A DNA stretch of 64,000 nucleotides from Phenylobacterium sp. (GCF_016124325.1 NZ_WGNY01000041.1:35627-99626); one strand, 5' to 3'; shown: positions 28,226 to 37,828, counted from the first letter of the stretch. Notes: generated by a model not told the origin, from the letters alone. Numbers and translations are program-made.

Positions 28226-29081
28226 GAAGACGCTGTCGGCCATGGAGGCCATCCTGAGGGCCGGCCCGGCCGACTTCATGACTCTGTGCCGCATCGCCGA
28301 CATCGATCCGCGCGTGGATTTCGCCCACGCCAACCTGCGGAACGTGGACTTCCGCGGCGGCGATCTGACGGGTTGCGACTTCACGGGGGCCGATCTCGAG
28401 AACGCTGACTTTTCCCGCGCGCGACTGGTCGATTGCCGGTTCGTCGGCGCCAACCTCAGGGCGGCGCGGCTTCTGGAGCGGGCGTTGCGGGAGAACGAGT
28501 TCGACGGGAACGCCGACGAAGACGTGCAGGTCGTCGCCCCGCCTGGCATCAGCGACCTGGGCCGCCTCAACCCAGACCTGCTGTTGGGCGAATGGGTGAC
28601 CTTTCCCCGCGAAGGTCGCGGCCGGATTCACGCCATCGAAAACCGCCCGATCGGCAACGATGAGATCAAGGTGCTGATCATAAAGCTCGAAAGCGGCGAC
28701 CCCGACCTGCCGCTCCCGCTGGCCCGCGCCGATGAGATGGGTCTCAAACGCATCGCCGCCCCGCCGGATCGGCTCGAGGATGCGCTGGCGGAGCTCGGCC
28801 GGCCGCCGCTCGGACCCGTCGACGCCACGGTGCTCGAGGATGTTCGTTCGAGGCTGACCTCTTCCGACCTGCTGGACATGGCCGTGGCGGTGCGGATGCT
28901 CTCCGGCCCGCCCGCGCGACCGATCCTCGCGGGCATGGTCGAGAAGCTGCTCGGGGTGGTGCTTGAACGGCTGGAACAGCTCGTCGCTCACCGGGCGGGC
29001 CTGGAGCAATCCGTCGCCCGTGGCCTCATCGAACGCCGGCGCCGAGGCGGCCGCGACGACGCGCCCACCGCCGGCCGGTAG
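28209..29081 (+). CDS. Pentapeptide-repeat protein fused to a CarD-like RNAP-binding domain
   Basis: DFAHANLRNVDFRGGDLTGCDFTGADLENADFSRARLVDCRFVGANL then LLLGEWVTFPREGRGRIHAIENRPIG...DLPLPLARADEMGLKRI and LTSSDLLDMAVAVRMLSG; overlaps 26312-28225 ORF by 17 nt. Confidence 0.72.
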   Translation: MMVLPEKTLSAMEAILRAGPADFMTLCRIADIDPRVDFAHANLRNVDFRGGDLTGCDFTGADLENADFSRARLVDCRFVGANLRAARLLERALRENEFDGNADEDVQVVAPPGISDLGRLNPDLLLGEWVTFPREGRGRIHAIENRPIGNDEIKVLIIKLESGDPDLPLPLARADEMGLKRIAAPPDRLEDALAELGRPPLGPVDATVLEDVRSRLTSSDLLDMAVAVRMLSGPPARPILAGMVEKLLGVVLERLEQLVAHRAGLEQSVARGLIERRRRGGRDDAPTAGR

Positions 29082-29394
29082 GCTCCCCCGCCGAGACGGC
29101 GCGAGGCCCCGGGTCGCGTCCCGGCTTCCGAGCCGGCCGGGAACGAGCCGCCTCCAGCTGGACGGCCTCGCCACCCCGACGGGGTTCGGCGGCGAGCCCA
29201 ACGCTTCGCGACCCCCATCTATCGTCGAGCGTCTGGTCCGAGCTCGCGGCCCAGCACGCGCTGTTGCCCTCGGACGAACGCCCAGCTTTCGCGCGGGCGC
29301 CCGGTGATCTCGGCGTCGGGCGACACGACACCCAATTCCGAAGAAGAATCGGTTCCCCTTCCGTTCGCTCCCGCCCGCCGCTAACCTCGCCTGC

Positions 29395-32196
29395 GTGACT
29401 CTCCCCCCGCAGACTCAGCAGCTTTCCCTCGCCCCGGCGCTGGTGGTGCTTCCCGGGCCGCGCTGCGCCATCGCGCCGCCGCAGGGGCCGGCGCAGCTCG
29501 TCCGGCCGCCCGACGCGCGCGACCTCTTTGAGACCGCCCCGGTGCTGGTGGCGCACGCGGCCATGACGGCGCGGCGCCTGGGACTCAACGCCCCGCCGCG
29601 GGGCCCGCGCCTGTTCGACGTGCTGGAGCTGTTCGCCTTCGTCCGCCCCGCGCGCTTCTGCGCCCCCTCGGCGGCGGGGCTGGCCCAGGCGCTGGGCCTG
29701 GCCGAGCCCCACGGCCCGGCCGAACAGGCCGCGGTGCTGCGCGAGGCCGCCGCCGCCCTGCTGGACGAGCTGGCGGCTGCGCCCACGCCCAGCCGCGAGG
29801 AGGCCCTGGCGGTGGCCGAGACGCTGGCGCGCGGCGGCTGGGCCTGGGGCGTCCCCGTGCTGGGCGCCCTGCGTTCGGCGCCGGCGGGTAACCAGTTCCG
29901 CTCCTCGGGCCTCGACGTCTGGACCCGCATCGCCGAGTGGGAGGCCGAGGCCCCCGTGGGCGAGCCGGGCGGCAAGCCGCTGGCGCCCGGCGAGGCCGAG
30001 CGGCGCCTCGCCTCGCTCCTGCAGACCGCCGGCCTCGACGAGGCGCGGCCCGCCCAGCGCGACTACGCCGCCGAGGCCGCCTACGTCTTCCAGCCGCGCG
30101 ACCACGAGGGCGAGCCCAACATGATGCTGGCCGAGGCCGGCACCGGCGTCGGCAAGACCCTGGGCTACCTCGCGCCCGCCTCGCTGTGGGCCGAGCTGAA
30201 CGGCCCGGCCGTCTGGGTCTCCACCTACACCCGCGCGCTCCAGCGCCAGATCGAGCGCGAGAGCCGCGCCGTCTGGCCCGACGACAAGGTCCGGGCCAGG
30301 AAGGCGGTGGTGAGGAAGGGGCGCGAGAACTACCTGTGCCTCCTGAACTTCCAGGACTTGGCCAACGCCGCCCAGCTTGGCGGGGCCGACCTGGTGGGCA
30401 TAGGGCTGGCGGCGCGCTGGGCTCGGGCCAGCCGCGACGGCGACATGACCGGCGGCGACTTCCCGGCCTGGCTGCCGGCCCTGTTCGCCGTCTCGCCGGC
30501 GGCCCAGGCCAGCCCCGCCAACCTCGTCGACCGGCGCGGCGAATGCGTCCACGCCGGCTGTCCGCACTACCGGGCCTGCTTCGTGGAGAAGGCGATCCGG
30601 GGGAGCCGGCGCGCCGACATCGTCATCGCCAACCACGCCCTGGTGCTGAGCCAGGCGGCGTTCGACGGGGCGCGGGCGGCGCGCGGCAGCAAGGGCGATG
30701 CGGAGACCACCCAGCTGCGCCGCATCGTCTTCGACGAGGGCCACCACCTGTTCGACGCGGCCGACAACGCCTTTTCCGCCGCCCTGTCGGGGCAGGAGGC
30801 GGCCGAGCTGCGCCGCTGGATCCGCGGGCCCGAGGGGCGCGGGCGGCGCGGGCGGGGCTTGGAAGCCCGGTTGAGCGACCTGCTGGGCGACCGCGAGGAG
30901 GCGCGCGGCGCCCTGGGCGCGGCGCTGTCGGCGGCGGCGGCGCTGCCGGGCGAGGGCTGGAGCGGCCGCATCGCTCCGCCGAACGGGGAGGTGCGCCCGG
31001 TGGGCGAGGTCGAGGCCTTCCTGGTGGCGGTGCTGGAGCAGCTGCGCGCCCGCGCGGCGCCGTCGGAGGTGGGCATGGAGTGCGCGGCCCGCCCGGCGCT
31101 GGACCTCGTGCGCGAGACCGCGCGGGCGGCGGCGGCGGCGCTGGCCCGGGTCGAGGCGCCGCTGCTGGCCCTGGCGCGCGCCCTGGAGGACGTCTTAGAC
31201 GTTGAATCTGAACATCTTTCCGGATCGGAGCGGGCCCGGATCGAAGGCGCCCTGCGGGGCCTCGACCGCCGCGCCCGGATGCAGCTGCCCGCCTGGCGCT
31301 CGATGCTGGCCGCCATCGACGAGGACGCCGAGGACGACCCCGACTTCGTCGACTGGTTCGACGCCAGCTTCATGTTCGGCCGCGTCGTCGACGCCGCCTG
31401 CCGCCGCCACTGGGTGGACCCCACCGAGCCCCTGACGAACGCCGTCATCGCCCCGGCGCACGGCGTGCTGGTCACCTCGGCGACGCTGGCCGACCCCACG
31501 CTGGACGACCCCTTCGCCCTGGCCGAGATGCGCACCGGCGCCGCCCGCCTGCCCGACCGCCCGAAGACGCTGAAGCTGGCCTCGCCGTTCGATTACGCCG
31601 CCCAGTCCCGCGCCTTCGTGGTCACCGACGTCTCCCGCGACGACCCGCGCCAGGTGGCGGCCGCCATGCGCGAGCTGTTCCTGGCGGCGGGGGGCGGGGG
31701 CCTGGGTCTGTTCACCGCCATCCGCCGGCTGCGGGCGGTGCACGAGCGGATCGCCGCGCCGCTCGCCGACAAGGGCCTGGCGCTCTACGCCCAGCACGTC
31801 GACCCGCTGGAGGTGGGCGCGCTGGTCGACATCTTCCGCGCCGAGGCCGACGCCTGCCTGCTGGGCACTGACGCGGTCCGGGACGGCGTCGACGTGCCGG
31901 GCCGCTCGCTCCGGCTGCTGGTGTTCGATCGCGTGCCCTGGCCCCGGCCCGACATCCTGCACAAGGCCCGCCGCGCCCGCTTCGGGAACAAGAGCTACGA
32001 CGACGCCATCGCCCGCGCCCGCATCGCCCAGGCGTTCGGGCGTCTGATCCGCCGCGCCGAGGACAAGGGCTGCTTCGTCATGCTGGACGCCAGCTCACCC
32101 ACCCGCCTGTTCTCGGGCCTGCCCGAGGGCGTGGAGCTCCAGCGCGTGACGCTGGTGGAGGCCATCGAGGCCGTCGGCGAGTTCCTGATCCGATAG
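29395..32196 (+). CDS. DinG/XPD-like ATP-dependent DNA helicase
   Basis: AEAGTGVGKTLGYLAPA (Walker A), FDEGHHLFDAAD (DEGH), CVHAGCPHYRACFVEKA Fe-S-type Cys cluster, GTDAVRDGVDVPGRSLRLLVFDRVPWPRPD. Confidence 0.92.
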   Translation: MTLPPQTQQLSLAPALVVLPGPRCAIAPPQGPAQLVRPPDARDLFETAPVLVAHAAMTARRLGLNAPPRGPRLFDVLELFAFVRPARFCAPSAAGLAQALGLAEPHGPAEQAAVLREAAAALLDELAAAPTPSREEALAVAETLARGGWAWGVPVLGALRSAPAGNQFRSSGLDVWTRIAEWEAEAPVGEPGGKPLAPGEAERRLASLLQTAGLDEARPAQRDYAAEAAYVFQPRDHEGEPNMMLAEAGTGVGKTLGYLAPASLWAELNGPAVWVSTYTRALQRQIERESRAVWPDDKVRARKAVVRKGRENYLCLLNFQDLANAAQLGGADLVGIGLAARWARASRDGDMTGGDFPAWLPALFAVSPAAQASPANLVDRRGECVHAGCPHYRACFVEKAIRGSRRADIVIANHALVLSQAAFDGARAARGSKGDAETTQLRRIVFDEGHHLFDAADNAFSAALSGQEAAELRRWIRGPEGRGRRGRGLEARLSDLLGDREEARGALGAALSAAAALPGEGWSGRIAPPNGEVRPVGEVEAFLVAVLEQLRARAAPSEVGMECAARPALDLVRETARAAAAALARVEAPLLALARALEDVLDVESEHLSGSERARIEGALRGLDRRARMQLPAWRSMLAAIDEDAEDDPDFVDWFDASFMFGRVVDAACRRHWVDPTEPLTNAVIAPAHGVLVTSATLADPTLDDPFALAEMRTGAARLPDRPKTLKLASPFDYAAQSRAFVVTDVSRDDPRQVAAAMRELFLAAGGGGLGLFTAIRRLRAVHERIAAPLADKGLALYAQHVDPLEVGALVDIFRAEADACLLGTDAVRDGVDVPGRSLRLLVFDRVPWPRPDILHKARRARFGNKSYDDAIARARIAQAFGRLIRRAEDKGCFVMLDASSPTRLFSGLPEGVELQRVTLVEAIEAVGEFLIR

Positions 32197-32270
32197 TTCG
32201 TGCTTTGTTCTTTACCGCTGCCGCGGTCGCGGCTATGCTTCGCCGCAGTCTGGACCGGAGGGGGTGTGGC

Positions 32271-33203
32271 GTGCGGCTTCGGATGCTCGTTTTCATGATT
32301 CTGGCGACTCTCTCGTCGGCGGTCAGCGCAGCGGCGGCGACGCAAAAGCCTGGCGGCTGGTCCGTTGAAGTTCAGAAGAGCGGCGACTGCCTAGGCGAAA
32401 TGGCGACAAGGGACGGCGGCAAGTTCATCCTGCTGGCTTCGCGTGGCGAGCTAACGTTCGCCGTCCAGTCAAAGTCCCCCTTGCGACCCGGCAAGGCGGG
32501 CGCGCTGGCGACCGAAGCCTACAGCTTCGATTTCGAGCCCGCCCTCAGCACGGAAGACAATGTCATCTACACGGTGCGCAACCTGACGACGCGCGAGGTG
32601 GCGGCATTGCGGTTGGCGCGCAAGGTGCGGGTCAGCGTGGACGGCGTGACGATCCTGGAGGCCGACATGGTCGAGGCTGGCCTCGATGAGGTGCTCGACG
32701 GATTGGCCGCCTGCTCAAACGGCGAAGCGGGCTGGTGGGGGCAAGGCGTGGCGCGCGCCCCGGCCGAGGGGCCGGCCTATAACGCCGAGGGGGTTTGGGC
32801 CCTGGAGGCCGGCAAGGAAGGTCAGGTCTGCATCGCACACGCCCTGGTCGGCGAGGACCGGCAGCTCCAGGTGATTGCAGTGCTCGGTCAGATGGGGCTC
32901 GCCGTCGGCGCTCTGGACGGCAAGCTGCCGCGCGGTCGGCGTGGAAAGGTCGAGACGGACGCTTACAGCTTCGGGTTCAAGCCCGACTATTCGTCAGACG
33001 TCTACATGAGGCTCGACGATCCGCTGGACAGCCAGGCGCTCTTCACCTTGCGCCGCGCCAAATCGATCCGCATCACGGTCGACGACAAGCTCCTGGTCGA
33101 GGCTTCGCTGGAGGGATCCGGCTTCCCGGAGCTTCTCAATTCGGCCGCCGCCTGCTTCATGGGCCAGGAAGGTTGGTGGGGCTTAGGCGCGCGGCAGCCC
33201 TAG
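32271..33203 (+). CDS. Secreted hypothetical protein with internal domain duplication
   Basis: GTG after ggaggggg; signal peptide MLVFMILATLSSAVSAAAA; two repeats ending AACSNGEAGWWGQG and AACFMGQEGWWGLG. Confidence 0.65.
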   Translation: MRLRMLVFMILATLSSAVSAAAATQKPGGWSVEVQKSGDCLGEMATRDGGKFILLASRGELTFAVQSKSPLRPGKAGALATEAYSFDFEPALSTEDNVIYTVRNLTTREVAALRLARKVRVSVDGVTILEADMVEAGLDEVLDGLAACSNGEAGWWGQGVARAPAEGPAYNAEGVWALEAGKEGQVCIAHALVGEDRQLQVIAVLGQMGLAVGALDGKLPRGRRGKVETDAYSFGFKPDYSSDVYMRLDDPLDSQALFTLRRAKSIRITVDDKLLVEASLEGSGFPELLNSAAACFMGQEGWWGLGARQP

Positions 33204-33240
33204 GGCCTTGCCAGGACTGGATTCCGTGTCCCCGGTGCGC

Positions 33241-33500
33241 CGCGGGCTCACGCTGCCGGATCCTTGGCCAAGGTGGCCTCCAGGGCGCCCAGGATCATCG
33301 TCCGGCCCAGGGTCGAGGGCTCGACCATTCCTCCGGCGTGTCGACTGGATGAGGCTCACTTCGCAGCCGCCTGGCGCGGGCGCGATCTCGACGCGGGTGT
33401 AGCCCGGATCCAACTGCGGCGCCGCGGAGGTGAACACCAGCCGCCGCGGCCGGTCGATCTCGAGGTGTTCGCCGGTGCGCAGCCCCTCGCCCATGTCGAC
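33241..33500 (-). pseudogene. Truncated/frameshifted SRPBCC (AHSA1-like) remnant
   Basis: GEHLEIDRPRRLVFTSAAPQ...TRVEIAPAPGGCEVSLIQST in one frame, TPEEWSSPRPWAGR and MILGALEATLAKDPAA continue in other frames; N-terminal half absent. Confidence 0.55.
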
Positions 33501-34475
33501 TCAGCTGGCCTGTCGCATCCAGCCGGCGAGGCTCTCCGCGCCCGGGTGGGGCGCCCGGCGCTGATCGCGGGGCCGAAGGCCCAGCTGCCCGCGCGCCTCG
33601 TCCATGCGCAGGCGCCAGATCGTTTCCCAGCGCACGCCGAGCAGCGGCGGGCTGTCGCGCCCGTGCACCCAGCCCGAGAACACGATATCGAGCAGCAGCC
33701 CGGCGCCCGGCGGCCGTTGCAGCGCCGCCATCGCCAGGACCAGGGCGACGAGCAAGGCCGAGAACTGGTGGCCGAACTGGCCCATCTGGAACGCCGCCAG
33801 AGCGACATCGTCCAGCTCGGTGTCGCCGTAGCCCGCGGCGAGGCGCCAGAGCGTGTGGCATTGCAGGATGCGGGTGTTGACGTAGTCGAGCGGCGGCGGC
33901 AGGTCGTCGAGGCCGAGCGCCTCGCGGTCCAGGATCTCCAACTCGGAGGGCTGACGCACGGCCCGGCGATAGAATTCGGCGCCCAGGGAGCCCGCCGGAC
34001 AGCTCTTCAAGTCTCCTAGTTCGAACCGCCCAGGCAGGCCATTCGCGGCGGCCTCGCGCACGCCGGCGAAATCGAGCGTCGCCTCGGCCACCCGCACGTT
34101 GAGCGCTCCGGGCAGCAGGCCGGCGAGCCGCGCCGTCGCGCCGGCGAACGCCACCTTGTCGCGCGCCTCCGCGGGCAGCTCGACCAGCGCCCAGAAAGCG
34201 TTCCAGAACTCGGGCGACAGGTCGAGGCGCTGGCCGAGGTGGCGCGGCGGCCTGACCGAGAGGACCGGCTTGCCGAGCCACCCCCCGGCCGCATTGTCGT
34301 AGACTTCCATGAGACGCTCCGGGGCGACGACCGCCACATGGAGCGTCTTGGCCGCCAGGGCCCTCAGGCCCAGGCCCGTCGCGTCTCGCCGCAAGCCGAT
34401 CGCAAGCGCGGCAGGATCCCCGCCGCCTGCGATGGTCATGGCCTCAAAGGCTTCGCGTACACCCGGACCGACCAT
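33501..34475 (-). CDS. Coq4-like protein with degenerate metal motif
   Basis: CPAGSLGAEFYRRAV...YVNTRILQCHTLWRLAAGYGDTELDDVALAAFQMGQ resembles Coq4 HDLxH...GY..DELGE..LLAF. Confidence 0.6.
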   Translation of the reverse strand: MVGPGVREAFEAMTIAGGGDPAALAIGLRRDATGLGLRALAAKTLHVAVVAPERLMEVYDNAAGGWLGKPVLSVRPPRHLGQRLDLSPEFWNAFWALVELPAEARDKVAFAGATARLAGLLPGALNVRVAEATLDFAGVREAAANGLPGRFELGDLKSCPAGSLGAEFYRRAVRQPSELEILDREALGLDDLPPPLDYVNTRILQCHTLWRLAAGYGDTELDDVALAAFQMGQFGHQFSALLVALVLAMAALQRPPGAGLLLDIVFSGWVHGRDSPPLLGVRWETIWRLRMDEARGQLGLRPRDQRRAPHPGAESLAGWMRQAS

Positions 34476-34576
34476 CCGAATCCCCCCCAGCCGGACGGGG
34501 CCGATGCGCGGTCCAGCATGTCACGGAATCTTCAGATAGATGGCAGCGCTTGTCGACCCGGCTGCGACGGAAGGCC

Positions 34577-34837
34577 TCAGCGGGCTCCGCCCTGGCGCAT
34601 CTTGGCCATGGCGGCCTCGAGTTCGGCGGCGGTGACCTTGCCGTCGTGGTTCGCGTCGACGAGCGCGAAGCGTTCCGCGGGGCGGCCGGCCGCGACCCAC
34701 TCGTCCTTGCTCACGGCGCCGTCGCCGTTCGCGTCCCACGCTTTGATGATGTCGGCAGGCGCCGGCATCTGGGCATGGGCGGCGCCGGATGCGGCGACAA
34801 GGCCCGCCACGCCTGCGGCGATCAGAAACCTGTGCAT
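34577..34837 (-). CDS. Secreted EF-hand protein
   Basis: Signal peptide MHRFLIAAGVAGLVAASGAAHA; two EF-hand loops DANGDGAVSKDEW and DANHDGKVTAAEL. Confidence 0.88.
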   Translation of the reverse strand: MHRFLIAAGVAGLVAASGAAHAQMPAPADIIKAWDANGDGAVSKDEWVAAGRPAERFALVDANHDGKVTAAELEAAMAKMRQGGAR

Positions 34838-34914
34838 GTGGAATATAGCTCCCGTGGTGGAGCCGCGGACTGAGCGCGCCGACTGTAACGGACGTATTTC
34901 GGGAATGTGGCCGA

Positions 34915-35847
34915 TCAGTGCTTGCCGCGATCGCGACCGAAGTTCGGCTCCGCGCTCTCCTGGCCGAGCGCCACGATCCCGCGGCGGATCTCTCGCGTGC
35001 GGCTGAACAGCTCGAACAGCTTGTCGCCCTCGCCCCAGCGGATCGCGCGGCTGAGGGCCTGGAGATCCTCGCTGAAGCGGCCCAGCACCTCCAGCACCGC
35101 GTCCTTGTTGGTGAGGAAGACATCGCGCCACATGGTGGGATCGGACGCGGCGATGCGGGTGAAGTCGCGGAACCCGCCGGCCGAGTACTTCATCACCTCG
35201 GCCTGGGTGACCTCCTCGAGGTCGGCGGCGGTGCCCACAATGTTGTAGGCGATCAGGTGGGGCAGGTGGCTGGTGATCGCGAGCACGAGATCATGGTGGC
35301 GCGCGTCCATCTGCTCGACGTTGGCGCCCAGCGCCGTCCAGAAGGCGGTCAGGCGCGCGACGGCGCCGGCATAGGCCTCGTCGGCCCGCGCCTCAGGCGT
35401 CAGGATGATCCAGCGGTTGCGGAACAGTTCGGCGAAGCCGGCGTCGGGGCCGGATTGCTCGGTGCCGGCGATCGGGTGGCCCGGGATCACGTGGACGGTC
35501 TCGGGGCACGCCTTGGCCAGGGCCGCGGCCACATGGGCCTTCACCGAGCCGACGTCGGTGACCGTGGCGCCGGGCTTGAGGCCTGGCGCGGCCGCTTCGG
35601 CGGCGGCGCCCATCGACATCACCGGCACGGCGAAGACGACAAGGTCGGCGTCGGCGACGGCCTCGGCGGGGTCGGCGGTGAGCCGGTCGGCCAGGCCGAG
35701 CGCGGCGATCCGCTCGCGGGCGGAGTCCGATGTCTCGCCGACGGCGATCTCGCCCGCGGCGCCGGCCTCACGGGCCGCTCGGATCACCGACGAGCCGATC
35801 AGGCCGCAGCCGATCACCGCCACCTTCGCGTAGACCGGAGTGGCCAT
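34915..35847 (-). CDS. tyrA: Prephenate/arogenate dehydrogenase
   Basis: KVAVIGCGLIGSSVIRAAREAG; GHPIAGTEQSGPDAGFAELFRNRWIILTP; adjacent to hisC and chorismate mutase. Confidence 0.92.
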   Translation of the reverse strand: MATPVYAKVAVIGCGLIGSSVIRAAREAGAAGEIAVGETSDSARERIAALGLADRLTADPAEAVADADLVVFAVPVMSMGAAAEAAAPGLKPGATVTDVGSVKAHVAAALAKACPETVHVIPGHPIAGTEQSGPDAGFAELFRNRWIILTPEARADEAYAGAVARLTAFWTALGANVEQMDARHHDLVLAITSHLPHLIAYNIVGTAADLEEVTQAEVMKYSAGGFRDFTRIAASDPTMWRDVFLTNKDAVLEVLGRFSEDLQALSRAIRWGEGDKLFELFSRTREIRRGIVALGQESAEPNFGRDRGKH

Positions 35848-35852
35848 CGGGG

Positions 35853-36980
35853 TCAGGCCTTCATGAAGGCGGCCAGCGCCTCGACGAGGGCGCGGTTGTG
35901 CTCTTCCAGTCCGATGGTGATCCGCAGGTGGTTCGGCAGGCCGTAGTTGGCGACGCCGCGCACGATCAGGCCGCGCCGGGCGAGGTGCGCCTCGGCCTCA
36001 CGGGCGGTGCGGCCGGGCGTGTCCGGGAAGCCGACCAGGACGAAATTGGCCTGCGAGGGCACGACCTCCAGGCCCATGCCCCCCAGTTGCTGCGCCAGCC
36101 AGGGCCGCCAGTCGGCGACGAGATCGCGCGAGCGTTGCTGGAACTCGGTGTCGGCCAGAGCCGCGATGGCGGCCTGCTGGGCGGCGATGGAGGTGTTGAA
36201 CGGCGCGCGGATGCGATCCAGCGCGTCGGCGATCGGCGCCGGGCAGTAGGCCCAGCCGATACGCAGCGCCGCCAGCCCGTGCAGCTTGGAGAAGGTGCGC
36301 GTGACGATGACGTTGTCGTGGCCGCGGGCGAGGTCCAGCCCATCGTCGAAGCGGGGGTCGGTGGCGAACTCGGCATAGGCGCCGTCCAGGACGAGGACGA
36401 CGTTGGCGGGCAGGGCGGCGTGCAGGGCGCGCAGTTCGTCGCCGGTCATGAAGGTGCCGGTGGGATTGCCCGGCTGGGTGATGAAGACGAGGCGGGTGCG
36501 TTCGTCGACCTGCTCGACCACCTTCTCGACGGAGATCTGGTAGCCCGGCTCGTCGGCCAGCCGGACCTCGCCCTGGCAGGCGCGTGCGCCGATCGAATAG
36601 GCGGAGAAGCCGTACTGGCCCATGACGATGTTGTCGCCCGGCTCCAGGAAGACCTGGTTGATCAGGTGCAGCACCTCGTCGGTGCCGTCGCCGAACACCA
36701 GCCGCTCGGGCTCGAGGCCGAAGTGGGCGCAGACCGCCGCGCGCAGTCCGCTGGCCCGGCTGTCGGGATAGATGTTCAGCGTGTCGGCGGCCTCGATGAA
36801 GGCCGACCGCGCCTTGGGGCTGCTGCCCAGGATGTTCTCGTTGGACGACAGCTTTATGGGATGAGCCACGCCGTCCGCCTGCGACTTGCCCGGGACATAG
36901 GCCTGGATGTCGAGGATCCCCGGCTTGGGCATGGGGCGCGGCGCACGGGCGCGGTCGAGGGTTTCGGTGGTGTCAGGCAT
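35853..36980 (-). CDS. hisC: Histidinol-phosphate aminotransferase
   Basis: KLSSNENILGSSPKA; QPGNPTGTFMTGDELRAL; DGAYAEFATDPRFDDG; RTFSKLHGLAALRIGWAYCP. Confidence 0.94.
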   Translation of the reverse strand: MPDTTETLDRARAPRPMPKPGILDIQAYVPGKSQADGVAHPIKLSSNENILGSSPKARSAFIEAADTLNIYPDSRASGLRAAVCAHFGLEPERLVFGDGTDEVLHLINQVFLEPGDNIVMGQYGFSAYSIGARACQGEVRLADEPGYQISVEKVVEQVDERTRLVFITQPGNPTGTFMTGDELRALHAALPANVVLVLDGAYAEFATDPRFDDGLDLARGHDNVIVTRTFSKLHGLAALRIGWAYCPAPIADALDRIRAPFNTSIAAQQAAIAALADTEFQQRSRDLVADWRPWLAQQLGGMGLEVVPSQANFVLVGFPDTPGRTAREAEAHLARRGLIVRGVANYGLPNHLRITIGLEEHNRALVEALAAFMKA

Positions 36981-37027
36981 TCGCAGACAGAAGACTGGAC
37001 GGGGCCGGGTCGGCCGGAGGCGACCTC

Positions 37028-37828
37028 TTACACGTCCAGCGGCGCGGGCGCAGCCCCGATGACGCCCGTCAGGCGGCCGGGCGCACGGGCCAGGCGTTCG
37101 TCCTGCGGCTGATAGTAGCCCGCCAGCATCAGCAGTCGCAGGCCGCCGCTCTCGGCCACGATGTCGCCCGCCACGCCGTCACGGCTGAGCGCGTCGAGGA
37201 TTCCGGCGCCCGGGCCGGGGGCGTCGGTCACCCAGAATGTGCGGTCGTCGCCCGTCGGCTCGACATCGACAGCCGCCACCGCGAGGGCCGTCATGGGCCC
37301 CCAGGCGGCCAGGCAGGGCAGGGCGGCGAAGACCTTGAGCTGGGGCTCGGCGAGCAGCCGGCCCCACCAGGCGCTCTCGGCGCCCAGCGCGCAGATGGCG
37401 ACCCCGCCCGGCGTCTTGGCCTGGGCGATGGCGTCTTCCGGACGGGCCAGCTGGCTGAGCGGCGGAGCGGCGCCGAAGCGGTGGCGGGCCAGTTCGACCG
37501 TGCGGCCAGGATCGCGACCACCCCAGACGGCCAGGTGGAACGGCCCCTGGACCGAAAGGCTGTCGCCGATCAGCTCACGCCAGATCCTGACAATGAGCGC
37601 GGGGCTCGCCGCGGCGCGATTCGAGGCGATGAGGCGGCGCAGGATCGCGGCCTCGCGGCTGGGGCGCAGGGCGAAGCGGCCGGCGTCGCCCGCGGCCGCC
37701 TTGGCGTCGGCGACGATCCGCGCGAGGCCCGCGCGCTCGTCCACCAGGCGCAAGAGTTCGGTGTCGAGCGCATCGATGCGCTGACGCACGGCCTCCAGTG
37801 AGGGCGCCCCGGACTTCGCCTGCGACAT
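37028..37828 (-). CDS. Chorismate mutase domain protein
   Basis: LEAVRQRIDALDTELLRLVDERAGLARIVADAKAA...FALRPSREAAILRRLIASN. Confidence 0.88.
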   Translation of the reverse strand: MSQAKSGAPSLEAVRQRIDALDTELLRLVDERAGLARIVADAKAAAGDAGRFALRPSREAAILRRLIASNRAAASPALIVRIWRELIGDSLSVQGPFHLAVWGGRDPGRTVELARHRFGAAPPLSQLARPEDAIAQAKTPGGVAICALGAESAWWGRLLAEPQLKVFAALPCLAAWGPMTALAVAAVDVEPTGDDRTFWVTDAPGPGAGILDALSRDGVAGDIVAESGGLRLLMLAGYYQPQDERLARAPGRLTGVIGAAPAPLDV

